A DNA stretch of 64,000 nt, from the NCBI RefSeq assembly GCF_002939945.1, contig NZ_MDEB01000007.1, positions 186,001-250,000 on the forward strand, written 5' to 3'. The notes under the pieces were generated by a model. It was not told the DNA's origin. It made no database searches and saw only the letters and a list, made by a program, of their open reading frames with translations. Source of the DNA: Xanthomonas arboricola pv. populi (GTDB taxonomy: Bacteria; Pseudomonadota; Gammaproteobacteria; Xanthomonadales; Xanthomonadaceae). A program made the position numbers and the translations under genes. Numbering within the stretch: the first letter of the stretch is position 1; the number at the start of each line of letters is the position of its first letter. This document shows positions 40,436 to 49,454 of this stretch, piece by piece.

Positions 40436-40978
40436 ATGAAGCTTGGTGGAAAATTATCACTCGTTGCCGGCGCTGCGCAGAGCAGTGAGGCCTCTTCGAC
40501 CAAGGCCTCAGACGAATACGACATGCGCTCTCCCCCCTCAGCCCACCCCAGACCCGACTTCATCGCTAACGCACAGCAGACGTTCGCGCTGACCGTGGTC
40601 AGTCTCACGGGAGCCCAATGGGAGGGAGAAGTCAGGGAGGTGAGTCTTCCTGGGGAACAGGGCCGATTTGGCGTGATGGCAAGACATACACCAATGCTGA
40701 GCACGCTGCGCGAGGGCATGATCCTCGTGTATCCGGAGACGGGCGAGCCACCTTTCCAGCTATATGTATCGGGGGGGTTCGTCGAGGTCCAACCGACTCA
40801 CGTAACCGTTTTGGCTGACTTGGCGCTGAGAAGCGAGGACCAGGACAGGGCGAAGGCCGAAGTTGCGAGAAACGCCGCGAACTCTCCCATGGCAACGTCT
40901 CTCACGGACGATGCTTATGCTCAAACGCACGCCGAGCTTATGCATCACTTTGGGGCAAGCCCACGCGCCAAGCCTTGA
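40436..40978 (+). CDS. Orphan F-type ATP synthase epsilon-subunit homologue with N-terminal extension
   Basis: 180 residues, ATG 40436 behind AAGGAG. Residues ~50-180 match the ATP synthase epsilon subunit: the N-terminal beta-sandwich (FALTVVSLTGAQWEGEVREV, then LPGEQGRFGVMARHTPMLS and YVSGGFVEVQPTHVTVLAD) and the two C-terminal helices. The first ~48 residues are an extra Ser/Ala-rich segment absent from normal subunits (usual length about 140). There are no other ATP synthase genes nearby. It is followed 68 bp later by a DASS transporter under the same FNR-type control, so it may modulate ATPase activity or have a new role. Confidence 0.8.
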   Translation: MKLGGKLSLVAGAAQSSEASSTKASDEYDMRSPPSAHPRPDFIANAQQTFALTVVSLTGAQWEGEVREVSLPGEQGRFGVMARHTPMLSTLREGMILVYPETGEPPFQLYVSGGFVEVQPTHVTVLADLALRSEDQDRAKAEVARNAANSPMATSLTDDAYAQTHAELMHHFGASPRAKP

Positions 40979-41046
40979 TGACTGGAACCGCTGCGCATCG
41001 CTTCAAGCGCTCCCCGCTTGTTGGACAGTCATAAGGAGCCCCCCCC

Positions 41047-42552
41047 ATGCCAAGTCGCGTCAAAGCAGCATTCAAGTATTTCAATCACGCAGTGCCGTTC
41101 AAACTGCCTCAGGCCCTGGCGACAACGGCAGTGCTTATCGCATTGCTATTGTTGCCGTGCCCTGAAGGCCTGACGCCCAAGGCCTGGGGACTGGTCGCCA
41201 TATTCCTGACCACCATCATCGCCATCATCCTCAAGGTCATGCCGATCGGGGTGATGGCGATGATGGCCATTGTCATCGTCGCGCTTTCCCAAGTCACGTC
41301 TAGCAGCTCCAAGGGTGCGATCGCTGACGCGCTCTCCAGCTTCTCGAGCCCGCTCATCTGGCTGATCGTGGTTGCGATCTTGATTTCCCGTGGTCTAAAG
41401 AAGACAGGCTTGGGGAACCGCATCGGAATGTTGTTCATTGCGCTACTGGGCAAACGGACACTGGGCATCGGATACGGCCTGACGATCTGCGAGCTCTTGC
41501 TCGCCCCCTTTACACCCAGCAATACCGCGCGTGGTGGGGGCATTGTTCACCCGATCATGAAGTCAATTGCCAACTCGTTCGATTCTGACCCGGCGAAAGG
41601 CACGCAAGGCAAGGTCGGAACCTACCTGGCGTTGGTGAACTATCACGCCAATCCCATCACATCGGCCATGTTCCTCACCGCCACAGCACCCAATCCGCTG
41701 GTGGTCGACTATGTCGCCAAAGCGACGAACCAACAGCTGCACCTGTCCTGGACGACTTGGGCACTATGTATGCTTCTACCGGGGCTGACCTGTTTGATCA
41801 TCATGCCTCTGGCCATTTACCTGCTGTCTCCTCCGGAACTGAAAGTCACTCCCAACGCAGTTGATTTCGCCAAGGGCGAATTGAAGACGATGGGGTCTCT
41901 GACGGCGAAAGAAACAGTGATGATCGGGACCTTTGGTTTGCTGCTGGTCCTTTGGGCGAACGTGCCCGCCATGATTTTCGGGCCCTCGTGGACCTTGGAT
42001 CCCACGGTTGTCGCATTCGTTGGCCTGTTTGCGCTGATCATCACCGGCACCCTGGACTGGGACGATGTGCTTTCCGAGAAGAGTGCGTGGGACACGCTGG
42101 TATGGTTTGGCGCGCTGGTGATGATGGCCGAGCAGCTCAACAAGCTGGGCGTGGTTGGCTGGTTCACCGAGGCAATGAAGGGCGCCATCATCGCCAGTGG
42201 AATGGGATGGAAAGCGATCGCCAGCGTGCTCGTCTTAGCCTTTGTCTTTTCCCACTACCTGTTCGCGAGCACCACCGCCCACATCAGCGCGATGCTGCTT
42301 GCGTTCCTAGGTGTAGGGGCGCTGCTCATCCCCCCGGACTACGTTGTCCCCTTCATGCTCATGATGACCGCGTCTTCGGCGATCATGATGACGCTGACGC
42401 ACTACGCCACAGGCACCTCGCCTATCATCTTCGGCAGCGGCTACGTCAGCTTAGGCGCCTGGTGGAAGATCGGACTCATCATGTGCTTGCTTGAGCTCCT
42501 CATCTTCGGGCTCGTCGGAAGCATCTGGTGGAAAATCCTTGGCTTCTGGTAA
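41047..42552 (+). CDS. DASS-family anion/dicarboxylate transporter
   Basis: 501 residues, polytopic, of the divalent-anion:sodium symporter (SLC13/CitT-like) family. Conserved motifs are APFTPSNTARGGGIVHPIM in the first half and LTHYATGTSPIIFGSGYVS in the second half, the paired S/T-N/T-T/S clusters that bind carboxylates. The likely substrates are C4-dicarboxylates, tartrate, citrate or 2-oxoglutarate. AAGGAG lies before the ATG. It is probably co-transcribed with the epsilon-like gene and ends next to an IS remnant. Confidence 0.88.
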   Translation: MPSRVKAAFKYFNHAVPFKLPQALATTAVLIALLLLPCPEGLTPKAWGLVAIFLTTIIAIILKVMPIGVMAMMAIVIVALSQVTSSSSKGAIADALSSFSSPLIWLIVVAILISRGLKKTGLGNRIGMLFIALLGKRTLGIGYGLTICELLLAPFTPSNTARGGGIVHPIMKSIANSFDSDPAKGTQGKVGTYLALVNYHANPITSAMFLTATAPNPLVVDYVAKATNQQLHLSWTTWALCMLLPGLTCLIIMPLAIYLLSPPELKVTPNAVDFAKGELKTMGSLTAKETVMIGTFGLLLVLWANVPAMIFGPSWTLDPTVVAFVGLFALIITGTLDWDDVLSEKSAWDTLVWFGALVMMAEQLNKLGVVGWFTEAMKGAIIASGMGWKAIASVLVLAFVFSHYLFASTTAHISAMLLAFLGVGALLIPPDYVVPFMLMMTASSAIMMTLTHYATGTSPIIFGSGYVSLGAWWKIGLIMCLLELLIFGLVGSIWWKILGFW

Positions 42553-42589
42553 ATCTTGCAACCCGGGTGAACGACCAACAAATATGGCC

Positions 42590-43072
42590 GTTGTCAGGCG
42601 TGACGCCACACCTGACAAAGGCCACTTTGGCGACAGCGGCTACACCGGCACGGACAAACGCGAAGAACTGCAGGCGTGCAAGGCTACATTGTTCATCGCC
42701 ACCAGGCCCTCGACGATGCAAGCCATCGGCAGCAAACGCGAGCGTGCTCGGGAACAGCGTTGGAAACACTTCAATGCCAGCGTGCGCGCGAAAGTGGAGC
42801 ATCCGTTCCGGGTGATCAAGCACCAGTTCGGCTACACCAAGATCCGCTATCGCGGCTTGGCCAAGAACGGCGCACAAGTGCTGACCTTGTTTGCGCTGTC
42901 AAATCTGTGGATGAAGCGAAAGCAGTTACTGCCTGCCATGGGGAGCGTGCGCCTGTAACCCGGGGAATTCCCACGGAAAGCGCCATAGATGGCGAAAATC
43001 CGTAGATCCAAACGCCACTCTCCGCAACGACGCGACATTCCGCATTCTCAGGCCTCGGTGTTCAGACCTTCC
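42590..43072 (+). mobile_element. 3' remnant of an IS5-family insertion sequence
   Basis: The frame encodes the C-terminal third of an IS5-type transposase: HFGDSGYTGTDKREELQ, then KVEHPFRVIKHQFGYTKIRY and ALSNLWMKRKQLLPAMGSVR. The right end TTCAGACCTTCC is followed by CTAA, a YTAR-type target as used by the IS5 subgroup. The left end and the transposase N-terminus are missing, so it cannot move on its own. Confidence 0.8.
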
Positions 43073-43401
43073 CTAAGCATGGTTGCATCGCCTGGATCCC
43101 ATGTGACGCTTATTTCAGGAACAGGATGCTGAGCATCGCCCCGATTGCAGGCAAATAACCCGTCACGTGGGCGACATTGCATCGGCTGGTGTCCGGCCCA
43201 TAGAGTACATACGTGCATTTGTTCTGGTGGTAGTAGACTTCAAGGTCGTGATTAGCACATGCGATTCGGCTGTGGAGGTACCGCAACAGCGGAATAACTC
43301 GGCCGGCGCTAACCTGTCGCTGCGCCGTCCTGATCGCCCACTACCAACATCAATAAAGGGCGCGCCAGCCGGTGCCCCGCTTTCTCCCAGGAGACCTAGA
43401 C
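43073..43401. other. Gene-poor stretch
   Basis: No supportable gene between the IS remnant and the lectin-like gene. It contains the promoter region of the following gene pair; no clear -10/-35 or operator could be picked. Confidence 0.35.
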
Positions 43402-44241
43402 ATGTTGCGACGATTGCTCCTCGGCCTGGGCTCAGCTCTGGCGGCCTCGACGGCCATTGCCGTACCGGCGCTGCATGGTGTCATCCCGGGTTCGGAGTTG
43501 TTCGTGGACAACAAGGAAGATGAGGGCAACCACTTCTTGATGTTCAAAAATCCCATCAAGTTCACCCAGGACATGAGCGCTGTCGCGAGCCGGCCGCAAC
43601 AGCCGCGCGCGGTTGCCACCGCGCGCAACGACGACGCCAAGTCGTATCGGCGCTCAGGAGTCGAGTTGCGTGACTCCACGTACCTCGGAGCACCGGCCAT
43701 AGAGCTGCGGATGCCCGCATCGGCCTATCAGGATCCGGCCAGGGAACAACTCAGCGACCGCAACTTCATGGCCTGGCTGCCAGTAGATTTCCACGACGGG
43801 ACGATCGAGGCGGAGGTCGCCAGCGATCTGGCCGAGGACGCACCCGCCTATGCGCGTGGCTTCGTGGGCATCAGCTTCCGCATCGACGCGGAGGGACGCT
43901 TCGAGAGCGTCTACCTGCGTCCCACCAACAGCACTGCCGACGACCAGGAACGACGCAACCACAGCGTCCAATACGCGGCCTACCCGGAGTTCCGCTTTGA
44001 TCGGCTGCGCAGAGAAGCGCCGTCAAGGTACGAGGCCTATGCCGACCTTTCCCTGGGCAGGTGGATCCCGATGAAGCTGGTCGTGGCCGGCGCCCAGGCC
44101 CGGCTGTACCTGGACGGGAAGTCCGAACCGGCACTCGTCGTCAACGACCTGAAGCTGGGCCCAGACCAGCACGGTGGCGTCGGCATCTGGATCGAGTCCG
44201 GGACCGTCGCCCACTTCCGCAATCTGCGCGTAACGCCTTAG
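43402..44241 (+). CDS. Exported lectin-like (DUF1080/concanavalin-fold) protein
   Basis: 279 residues with a signal peptide (LLGLGSALAASTAIA). The second half has the beta-jelly-roll pattern of DUF1080/LamG-like domains: FHDGTIEAEVASD, GFVGISFRIDAEGRFESVYL, WIPMKLVVAGAQARLYLDG and the closing GTVAHFRNLRVTP. These domains bind or process sugars outside the cytoplasm. It probably forms a transcript with the FG-GAP protein gene 151 bp downstream. Its substrate is unknown. Confidence 0.75.
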   Translation: MLRRLLLGLGSALAASTAIAVPALHGVIPGSELFVDNKEDEGNHFLMFKNPIKFTQDMSAVASRPQQPRAVATARNDDAKSYRRSGVELRDSTYLGAPAIELRMPASAYQDPAREQLSDRNFMAWLPVDFHDGTIEAEVASDLAEDAPAYARGFVGISFRIDAEGRFESVYLRPTNSTADDQERRNHSVQYAAYPEFRFDRLRREAPSRYEAYADLSLGRWIPMKLVVAGAQARLYLDGKSEPALVVNDLKLGPDQHGGVGIWIESGTVAHFRNLRVTP

Positions 44242-44392
44242 GAGAACCCGATCTGACCCCACAGGCCCGGCGATACACCGCAGCCGTGGCGCGCGCCGAC
44301 GGGGATCCCCCCTTCGACCGGGTCGCCTGACATTCCCGGCGCCGTGCCCGGTCGCAAAGCCCCCTCTCGCTTCACATCACAGGAGCCGCCCC

Positions 44393-45667
44393 ATGAACGA
44401 TCGATTCCCGCTCTGCCTCGCCATCGCCCTCGCGGCGGCAGTGAGCCAGGCCCCGGCCCAGGAACGTCCATCGCAGGCCTATGCGGATGTCACCACGACA
44501 CATGTCCCGCCGGGGCCGGACATGCACGCCGTCGATGCGACCATGATCGACGCCGACGGCGATGGCGACCTCGACGTGGCGGTCGCCGTCGAGCGCGGCC
44601 CCAACGCGCTGTACCTCAACGATGGCAAGGGCCGCCTGAGCTGGAAGCCCGGCGCGTTCGACGCCACGCCGCATGACAACGAGCACGTGGCATCGGCGGA
44701 CTTCAACGGCGACGGCCACCCGGACCTGGTGTTCGTCGCCGAGGAAGACGAAGTGCACGCGCTGTACTTCGGCGACGGCCGCGGCAGTTTCGCCGACATG
44801 AGCGCGCGCCTGCCGCGCGGCAGCCAGGGCAATGCGGTCGCGGCCGGCGACGTCAACGGCGACGGCCTGCCGGACATCGTGGTGGGCAACACCGCCGAGG
44901 ACAAGAGCAAGCCCGCGCGCGACTTCCTGTGGCTCAACGACCCGGCGCGGCCCGGCCACTTCGTCGATGTCAGCAGCACCCACCTGCCGGCGAACGATGC
45001 CCACACCCAGGACATCGCGTTGGCCGACATGAACGGCGACGGCCACCCGGACCTGGTGCTCGCCAACCAGTCCCCGCCCAACCGCCTGCTGCTCAACGAC
45101 GGCCGCGGACGCTTTACCGATGCCAGCGACCGGCTGGAACTGAAAGTACCGCTGGAAACCCGCGAGGTCCACGTGTTCGACGCCACCGGCGACGGCCATC
45201 CGGACATCGTGTTCTTCAACCTGACCAGCAACAACCACGGCTGGGACAAGGACCCGCAGACCCGTCTGCTGGTCAACGACGGCAAGGGCCGCTTTCGCGA
45301 CGAAAGCGAACGGCGCCTTCCGCGGCACCGCTTCTCCAGTTGGGGCGGCACCATCGTCGATGTCGACCGGGATGGCGATCCGGACATCCTGGTCAGCGCG
45401 ATCCAGGTGCCGGGCTTCGTTCCGTTGCAGGTGCGCGCCTGGCGCAACGACGGCCGGGGCAACTTCGAGGACGCCACCCTGGACATCGTGCCCAGCGCCA
45501 CCGTGGGGCGCAGCTGGAGCATGGCGCAGGGCGACCTGGACGGCGACCGCAAGCCAGACGTGTTCATCGGCGGCTGGCGCTCGCAGGCGCGGCTGCTGCT
45601 GACCGACACGGCAATCCTGGAACCGTCGCGCCCGGCGCCGACGCCGCTGCGGCTGCCGAAGGACTGA
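44393..45667 (+). CDS. Exported FG-GAP/VCBS beta-propeller protein with seven Ca-binding repeats
   Basis: 424 residues with a signal peptide (ALAAAVSQAPAQ). Seven D-x-[D/N]-x-D-G motifs appear at regular spacing (DADGDGDLDVAV, DFNGDGHPDLVF, DVNGDGLPDIVV, DMNGDGHPDLVL, DATGDGHPDIVF, DVDRDGDPDILV, DLDGDRKPDVFI), giving a seven-bladed propeller of the integrin-like type. Such proteins bind calcium and often ligands or surfaces. The start is behind CAGGAGCCGCCCC. The exact role is unknown; the partner is probably the upstream lectin-like protein. Confidence 0.82.
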   Translation: MNDRFPLCLAIALAAAVSQAPAQERPSQAYADVTTTHVPPGPDMHAVDATMIDADGDGDLDVAVAVERGPNALYLNDGKGRLSWKPGAFDATPHDNEHVASADFNGDGHPDLVFVAEEDEVHALYFGDGRGSFADMSARLPRGSQGNAVAAGDVNGDGLPDIVVGNTAEDKSKPARDFLWLNDPARPGHFVDVSSTHLPANDAHTQDIALADMNGDGHPDLVLANQSPPNRLLLNDGRGRFTDASDRLELKVPLETREVHVFDATGDGHPDIVFFNLTSNNHGWDKDPQTRLLVNDGKGRFRDESERRLPRHRFSSWGGTIVDVDRDGDPDILVSAIQVPGFVPLQVRAWRNDGRGNFEDATLDIVPSATVGRSWSMAQGDLDGDRKPDVFIGGWRSQARLLLTDTAILEPSRPAPTPLRLPKD

Positions 45668-45990
45668 ACCCCGGCAGCCCCGGTGCAACGACCGATATCG
45701 ACAGGCATTGCCGCGGCCCAGCGTCCCACCCACTGCGTAGACACCGCACAGGGGGCAGCCGCGCGTACCGTTGATCCGTTTCCGTGGGGACGGCAGCGCT
45801 GGCGACCGGTAGCGAAGGCCGCGCCGCCACGATCCAGCTGCAGCGCCAGGGCCTCAGCGCTGCCGGGCGGGCCGCACCCGGCCGCCGGCTCTCGAGCCGG
45901 CGCCTCTCCGTCGCCGTCCCAACGCGCCCGGTACGAACGCTGTCGGCGGTGGCATGCGACAGCGCGACGAAGCAGATGGCGATGCGGCCT
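45668..45990. other. GC-rich intergenic stretch
   Basis: No supportable gene. There are GC-rich inverted repeats (for example around 45880-45905) that could terminate transcription of the flanking convergent genes. Confidence 0.35.
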
Positions 45991-47202
45991 TCAATCAATG
46001 ACCCGGTCGCGCCCGGCCAGCGTCGCGAACAGCGTCACCAGCACGCTGGCCAGCACCAGGAACAGCAGGGGCAAGGCCCATCCGCGGGTGAGATCGTGGA
46101 GCACGCCGACGATCAGCGGCCCTGTCGCGGCGCCCAGGTAGCCGATGCATTGCGCCATGCCCGACAGTGCGGCAGCCTGGTGGTGATCGCGGGTCCGGAG
46201 CGCGAACAGCGACAGGCTGGTGACCATGGCGATGCCCGCGCCAAGACCTGCACCGACCAGCCAGAGCAGGGAATAGGCAGGCGCGAGCAGCAGTCCGAGC
46301 GTACCGACCACCAGGGCGAGGCCACAGGCCAGTCCGAGCCTTGTCTGGTCTCGGAACCGCCCGATCAGCGATGCGCTGACGAGGTTCGTCGCGACGGCGA
46401 CGACCTGGTAGACCAGCAGATAGACGCCGGACGTCCCGGCAGCGACGCCCCGGGAGGCGGCATACGAGGCGTACCAGTCGATCAACGCATAGAAGACCAG
46501 CGAGTGCGCAGCGAAGAACAGCGAGACCTGCCACCCGATGGGATGCCGCCAGGGCGAGCGCCGCTGCGTTCGGACGGCATCGGCCGGCCCCGGCAGCGGC
46601 AGCGGCTGCCGCGAGCGCTTCCAATGAGGCATCCATACCAGCATGGTCGCCAGCGCCAGCAGCGCCCAGCCGCCGATGGACCAGCGCCAGCTGGATCCGA
46701 CGACGCGCGCGATCGGCACCGCCATCCCGACGGCCACCCCCGCCATGCCGGCCATGGCGGCCGCATAGAAGCCGATGATCCTGGCCGCCTGATGCGGGAA
46801 ATCGCGCTTTACCAGACCGGGAAGCAATACGTTGCCGAATGCGATGCCGACACTGAGCACGAGGGTACCGGCCCAGACCCATCCAGGCCCCGGCAAGGAG
46901 CGCAGCACCGTACCGACGAAAATGCAAAGCAGGGCGACACCCAGGGTGCGCTCGAGGCCGTAGCGCCTGCCAACGGCCGGCGCCACCAGGGACAATGCGC
47001 CGAATACCAGCAGCGGCAGCGCATTCAGGAGCCCGGCGCCGAGGCCGTCGAGGCCAAGGTCGCGCTGGATGTCGGACAGGACCGGGCCCAGGGCGGTGAT
47101 CGGCGCACGCAGGTTGGCTCCGATCAGGATGAGCGCAAATGCCAGTCCGGCGCCCGCTTCGATGGAAGGGTGCGTGCCGGGGGAACGATCCGAATGTGCC
47201 AC
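45991..47202 (-). CDS. MFS transporter (CynX/NimT-like)
   Basis: 403 residues with about twelve hydrophobic segments. The N-terminal GANLRAPITALGPVLSDIQ is the characteristic start of the CynX/NimT (cyanate/2-nitroimidazole-like) subfamily, and GMAQCIGYLGAATGPLIVGV in the C-terminal half also fits. GTG 47202 is preferred because GAGG lies at the right distance; a TTG at 47238 would lengthen it. The substrate is unknown. It sits just beyond the GTPase genes and may export or import an anionic compound, possibly an aromatic acid, given the neighbouring pathway. Confidence 0.8.
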   Translation of the reverse strand: MAHSDRSPGTHPSIEAGAGLAFALILIGANLRAPITALGPVLSDIQRDLGLDGLGAGLLNALPLLVFGALSLVAPAVGRRYGLERTLGVALLCIFVGTVLRSLPGPGWVWAGTLVLSVGIAFGNVLLPGLVKRDFPHQAARIIGFYAAAMAGMAGVAVGMAVPIARVVGSSWRWSIGGWALLALATMLVWMPHWKRSRQPLPLPGPADAVRTQRRSPWRHPIGWQVSLFFAAHSLVFYALIDWYASYAASRGVAAGTSGVYLLVYQVVAVATNLVSASLIGRFRDQTRLGLACGLALVVGTLGLLLAPAYSLLWLVGAGLGAGIAMVTSLSLFALRTRDHHQAAALSGMAQCIGYLGAATGPLIVGVLHDLTRGWALPLLFLVLASVLVTLFATLAGRDRVID

Positions 47203-47478
47203 GAAAACCTCGCGCGTTTGCAGTCCATTGCAGGGCAATGGACATCAAGCGCGTTGGTTGACGTTAACGCTTACGCGAGTCCCGGCCTTGCACCGGGATC
47301 GTATGCCACCGATTCTCACAAAGGCGGCGCAGCATGGTCAAGCGATTGCTGCGGATCGGGTCGGTGCGAGGACAGCGACGCAGCCGGGCCGGTTGGGCCG
47401 ACGCCCGCACCGTGCAGTTCCCTCCGCGACGGCCCGGGCCGTGGGCCGCCGTCGCGCAGCCGCCATCGGCGCGAAGGC

Positions 47479-49041
47479 CTACGCCTGGCGGATCTCCCGT
47501 GCCAGCGCCGCCAGCTCGTCCGCGGCGGCGGCCAAGCCGGCCCGCAGGCATGCACTCTCCTGCATCAGCCGGCGGACGGTCGCCCTGCACCGTTCGACCG
47601 CATGCTCCGCCAGGCGCGACAAATCCCGGTAGATGGCCGCTTCCAGCGCGGCATGCAGCCGCTCGTAGCTCACCCCGACCACCACGTCACCGCCCTCGGC
47701 ATGGACCACGTGCTGCGCGTAGGCCGGTCCGTCATACGCTTCGACCGGCGCGGGCAACCGGTCGAACACCTGTTCGTAGCCGGCCAGCGCGACCTGCGCC
47801 TCGCCGCGGAAGGCGTCAAGGATCCGGCCTGTCAGCGTACGCCACATCCCGCTCACGTCGCGCGAGGCTGCATGTTCCTCCAACAAGGCCGGCAGGCCCG
47901 ACATCAGCCTGCGCCCGGCCGCGCGGACGATCCGGGACGCGCTCTGCTCGAGCCGGGACAGCGCTTCCTGCAGCGAGCTGTCCAGTTGGTCCAGTGCCCG
48001 CAGGCCGTGGGACTGCAGCGCGTCCAGCACGTCCTCCTGCAGGTAGTGCAGCAGCAGTTCGGCCGGCTTGCGTCGCTTGTAGGCCAGCGCCGGTTCGAGG
48101 ATGCCCAGCAATGCCAGATACAGGCGCTCGAATCCGGCCGCGGCCATCGCTTCGGCGCACGCGCCATGTTCGCGCGCGGCATAGGTGGACACCGATACCG
48201 GGGAAAGGACGAGGGTCGGATCGAGCCCGGACGACTGCAACTTCTGCCGCGCGCGCGCTTCGACGTCGCCTTCCTGCTGTGCACGGTTTGAATCGCTCTT
48301 GTTGCGCAGCACCTTGCGGATCTGGCCGTCGACCTCATCCTCCTCGTACACGTCGCTGCGTGTGATCACCGGAAGCAGCGGCTTGCGCCGCTGCAACTCG
48401 CGGCGCAGCTGGTCGAGCTCCTGTACCTGCCCCGGCGCGGTTGAGCTGCTCAGCCACAGCACGCCCTCGGCGCTTTCGGTGTAGCTCAGGGTCAGCTCGG
48501 CGTTCTCCTCGCTCACCGAGTGCAGTCCGGGCGTATCCAGCAACGCCAGCCTTTCGCCGAGCAGCACCCCCTGGATGCGCGAGGTGGTCTCGGTGGCGCC
48601 TTCCTCGAAGGGCTCCGGCATGTCGACGACGCAGCCGGCCTCAAGGCGGAAGTAGCGCGCCGTGGCGCCATGGGCGATGAAGCGTTCGGCCAGCAGGTTG
48701 CAGAACGCGCTCTTGCCCGCATTGATCTTGCCGAACACCAGCAGCACGGCCATGTCGCCGAGCCGGTCGGCCAGCGCCCGCGCGGGCGCACGCTGCGCAC
48801 GCTGCTGCGGCCAGCGACGGGCCTGCGCATCCAGCAACGCCCGCAGGGCCTGCACCTGCACCGCCAGGGCATGGTCCGGCGCGAGGCCATGCAGCGTCGG
48901 AGGCTGGGCCTTTAGCATCTGCGCGAGGTGGTCGAGCCAGTCCTCCAGTCGCGCCATGCCTCTGCCGAGGTCGTGGACGACCTGCTCCCCTTCCGCGACC
49001 GCCTCGACCCACCGGGTCTCGCTGGACCGCGGCGCGCTCAT
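47479..49041 (-). CDS. Dynamin-like GTPase (large)
   Basis: 520 residues. The GTPase domain follows a helical N-terminus: P-loop GKINAGKSAFCN near residues 103-114, switch region EEGATETTSRIQG, G3 DTPGLH and G4 TRSD. After this the sequence is helical and Gln/Arg/Leu-rich, as expected of the stalk of bacterial dynamin-like proteins. It overlaps the previous gene by 4 bp and is third of three coupled genes. Dynamin-like proteins bind and remodel membranes. The arrangement resembles the leoA/leoB/leoC group. The target membrane is not readable. Confidence 0.78.
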   Translation of the reverse strand: MSAPRSSETRWVEAVAEGEQVVHDLGRGMARLEDWLDHLAQMLKAQPPTLHGLAPDHALAVQVQALRALLDAQARRWPQQRAQRAPARALADRLGDMAVLLVFGKINAGKSAFCNLLAERFIAHGATARYFRLEAGCVVDMPEPFEEGATETTSRIQGVLLGERLALLDTPGLHSVSEENAELTLSYTESAEGVLWLSSSTAPGQVQELDQLRRELQRRKPLLPVITRSDVYEEDEVDGQIRKVLRNKSDSNRAQQEGDVEARARQKLQSSGLDPTLVLSPVSVSTYAAREHGACAEAMAAAGFERLYLALLGILEPALAYKRRKPAELLLHYLQEDVLDALQSHGLRALDQLDSSLQEALSRLEQSASRIVRAAGRRLMSGLPALLEEHAASRDVSGMWRTLTGRILDAFRGEAQVALAGYEQVFDRLPAPVEAYDGPAYAQHVVHAEGGDVVVGVSYERLHAALEAAIYRDLSRLAEHAVERCRATVRRLMQESACLRAGLAAAADELAALAREIRQA

Positions 49042-49454
49042 GGGGCCGGCTCGAGACGCGTCCAGCGGGCCAGCGCCCGCTCCGCCGAAACGATTGCGGC
49101 GTCGGCCGCTGCGACGGCCGCCGCCGACTCGGTGCGGTCCGGCGACAGCTCGAAGTAGCGCATGAACTCGCGCTTCAGGTGCGCGTGTCCGGCTGGCGTG
49201 GTGAACAGCCCGAAGCCGACGTCCTGCTTCTTCACCGCCAGGCCAAGCACCGCGACCAGAGCCGAATTCAGGGTGCTGTGCTCGCGTTCGCCCCGCAGCA
49301 GGCCGATGACGCCCGCTCCCTTCAGGAAACCGTCGATCTCCACGCAGGCACGCGTCAGCGCGAGGTGGCGGCGTGCGTAGCGGACCTTTTCGGCCGCTCG
49401 CTCCTCGGCGCTGCCTGCCGTGGCGGCAGGGCTGTGTTCATGGCTCAGCCACAT
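49038..49454 (-). CDS. Small helical protein between two GTPase genes (LeoB-like position)
   Basis: 138 residues. The core LALTRACVEIDGFLKGAGVI, then LNSALVAVLGLAVKKQDVGF and the C-terminal helices rich in Ala and Glu are soluble and helical; there is no GTPase motif. It overlaps the upstream GTPase gene by 10 bp and the downstream gene by 4 bp, so the three are made together. It probably bridges the two GTPases, but that is inference from gene order. Confidence 0.7.
   Translation of the reverse strand: MWLSHEHSPAATAGSAEERAAEKVRYARRHLALTRACVEIDGFLKGAGVIGLLRGEREHSTLNSALVAVLGLAVKKQDVGFGLFTTPAGHAHLKREFMRYFELSPDRTESAAAVAAADAAIVSAERALARWTRLEPAP

Noticed and set aside
40436-40978. Part of an ATP synthase operon
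   Set aside because: No other F1 or Fo subunit genes are within reach on either side, and the downstream gene is a transporter.
42590-43072. Active insertion sequence
   Set aside because: The left end and transposase N-terminus are missing, so it cannot transpose by itself.
45784-48291. Long rightward frame across the MFS and GTPase genes
   Set aside because: It runs opposite real genes with intact motifs, and its own translation is low-complexity Arg/Gln/Ala-rich sequence.
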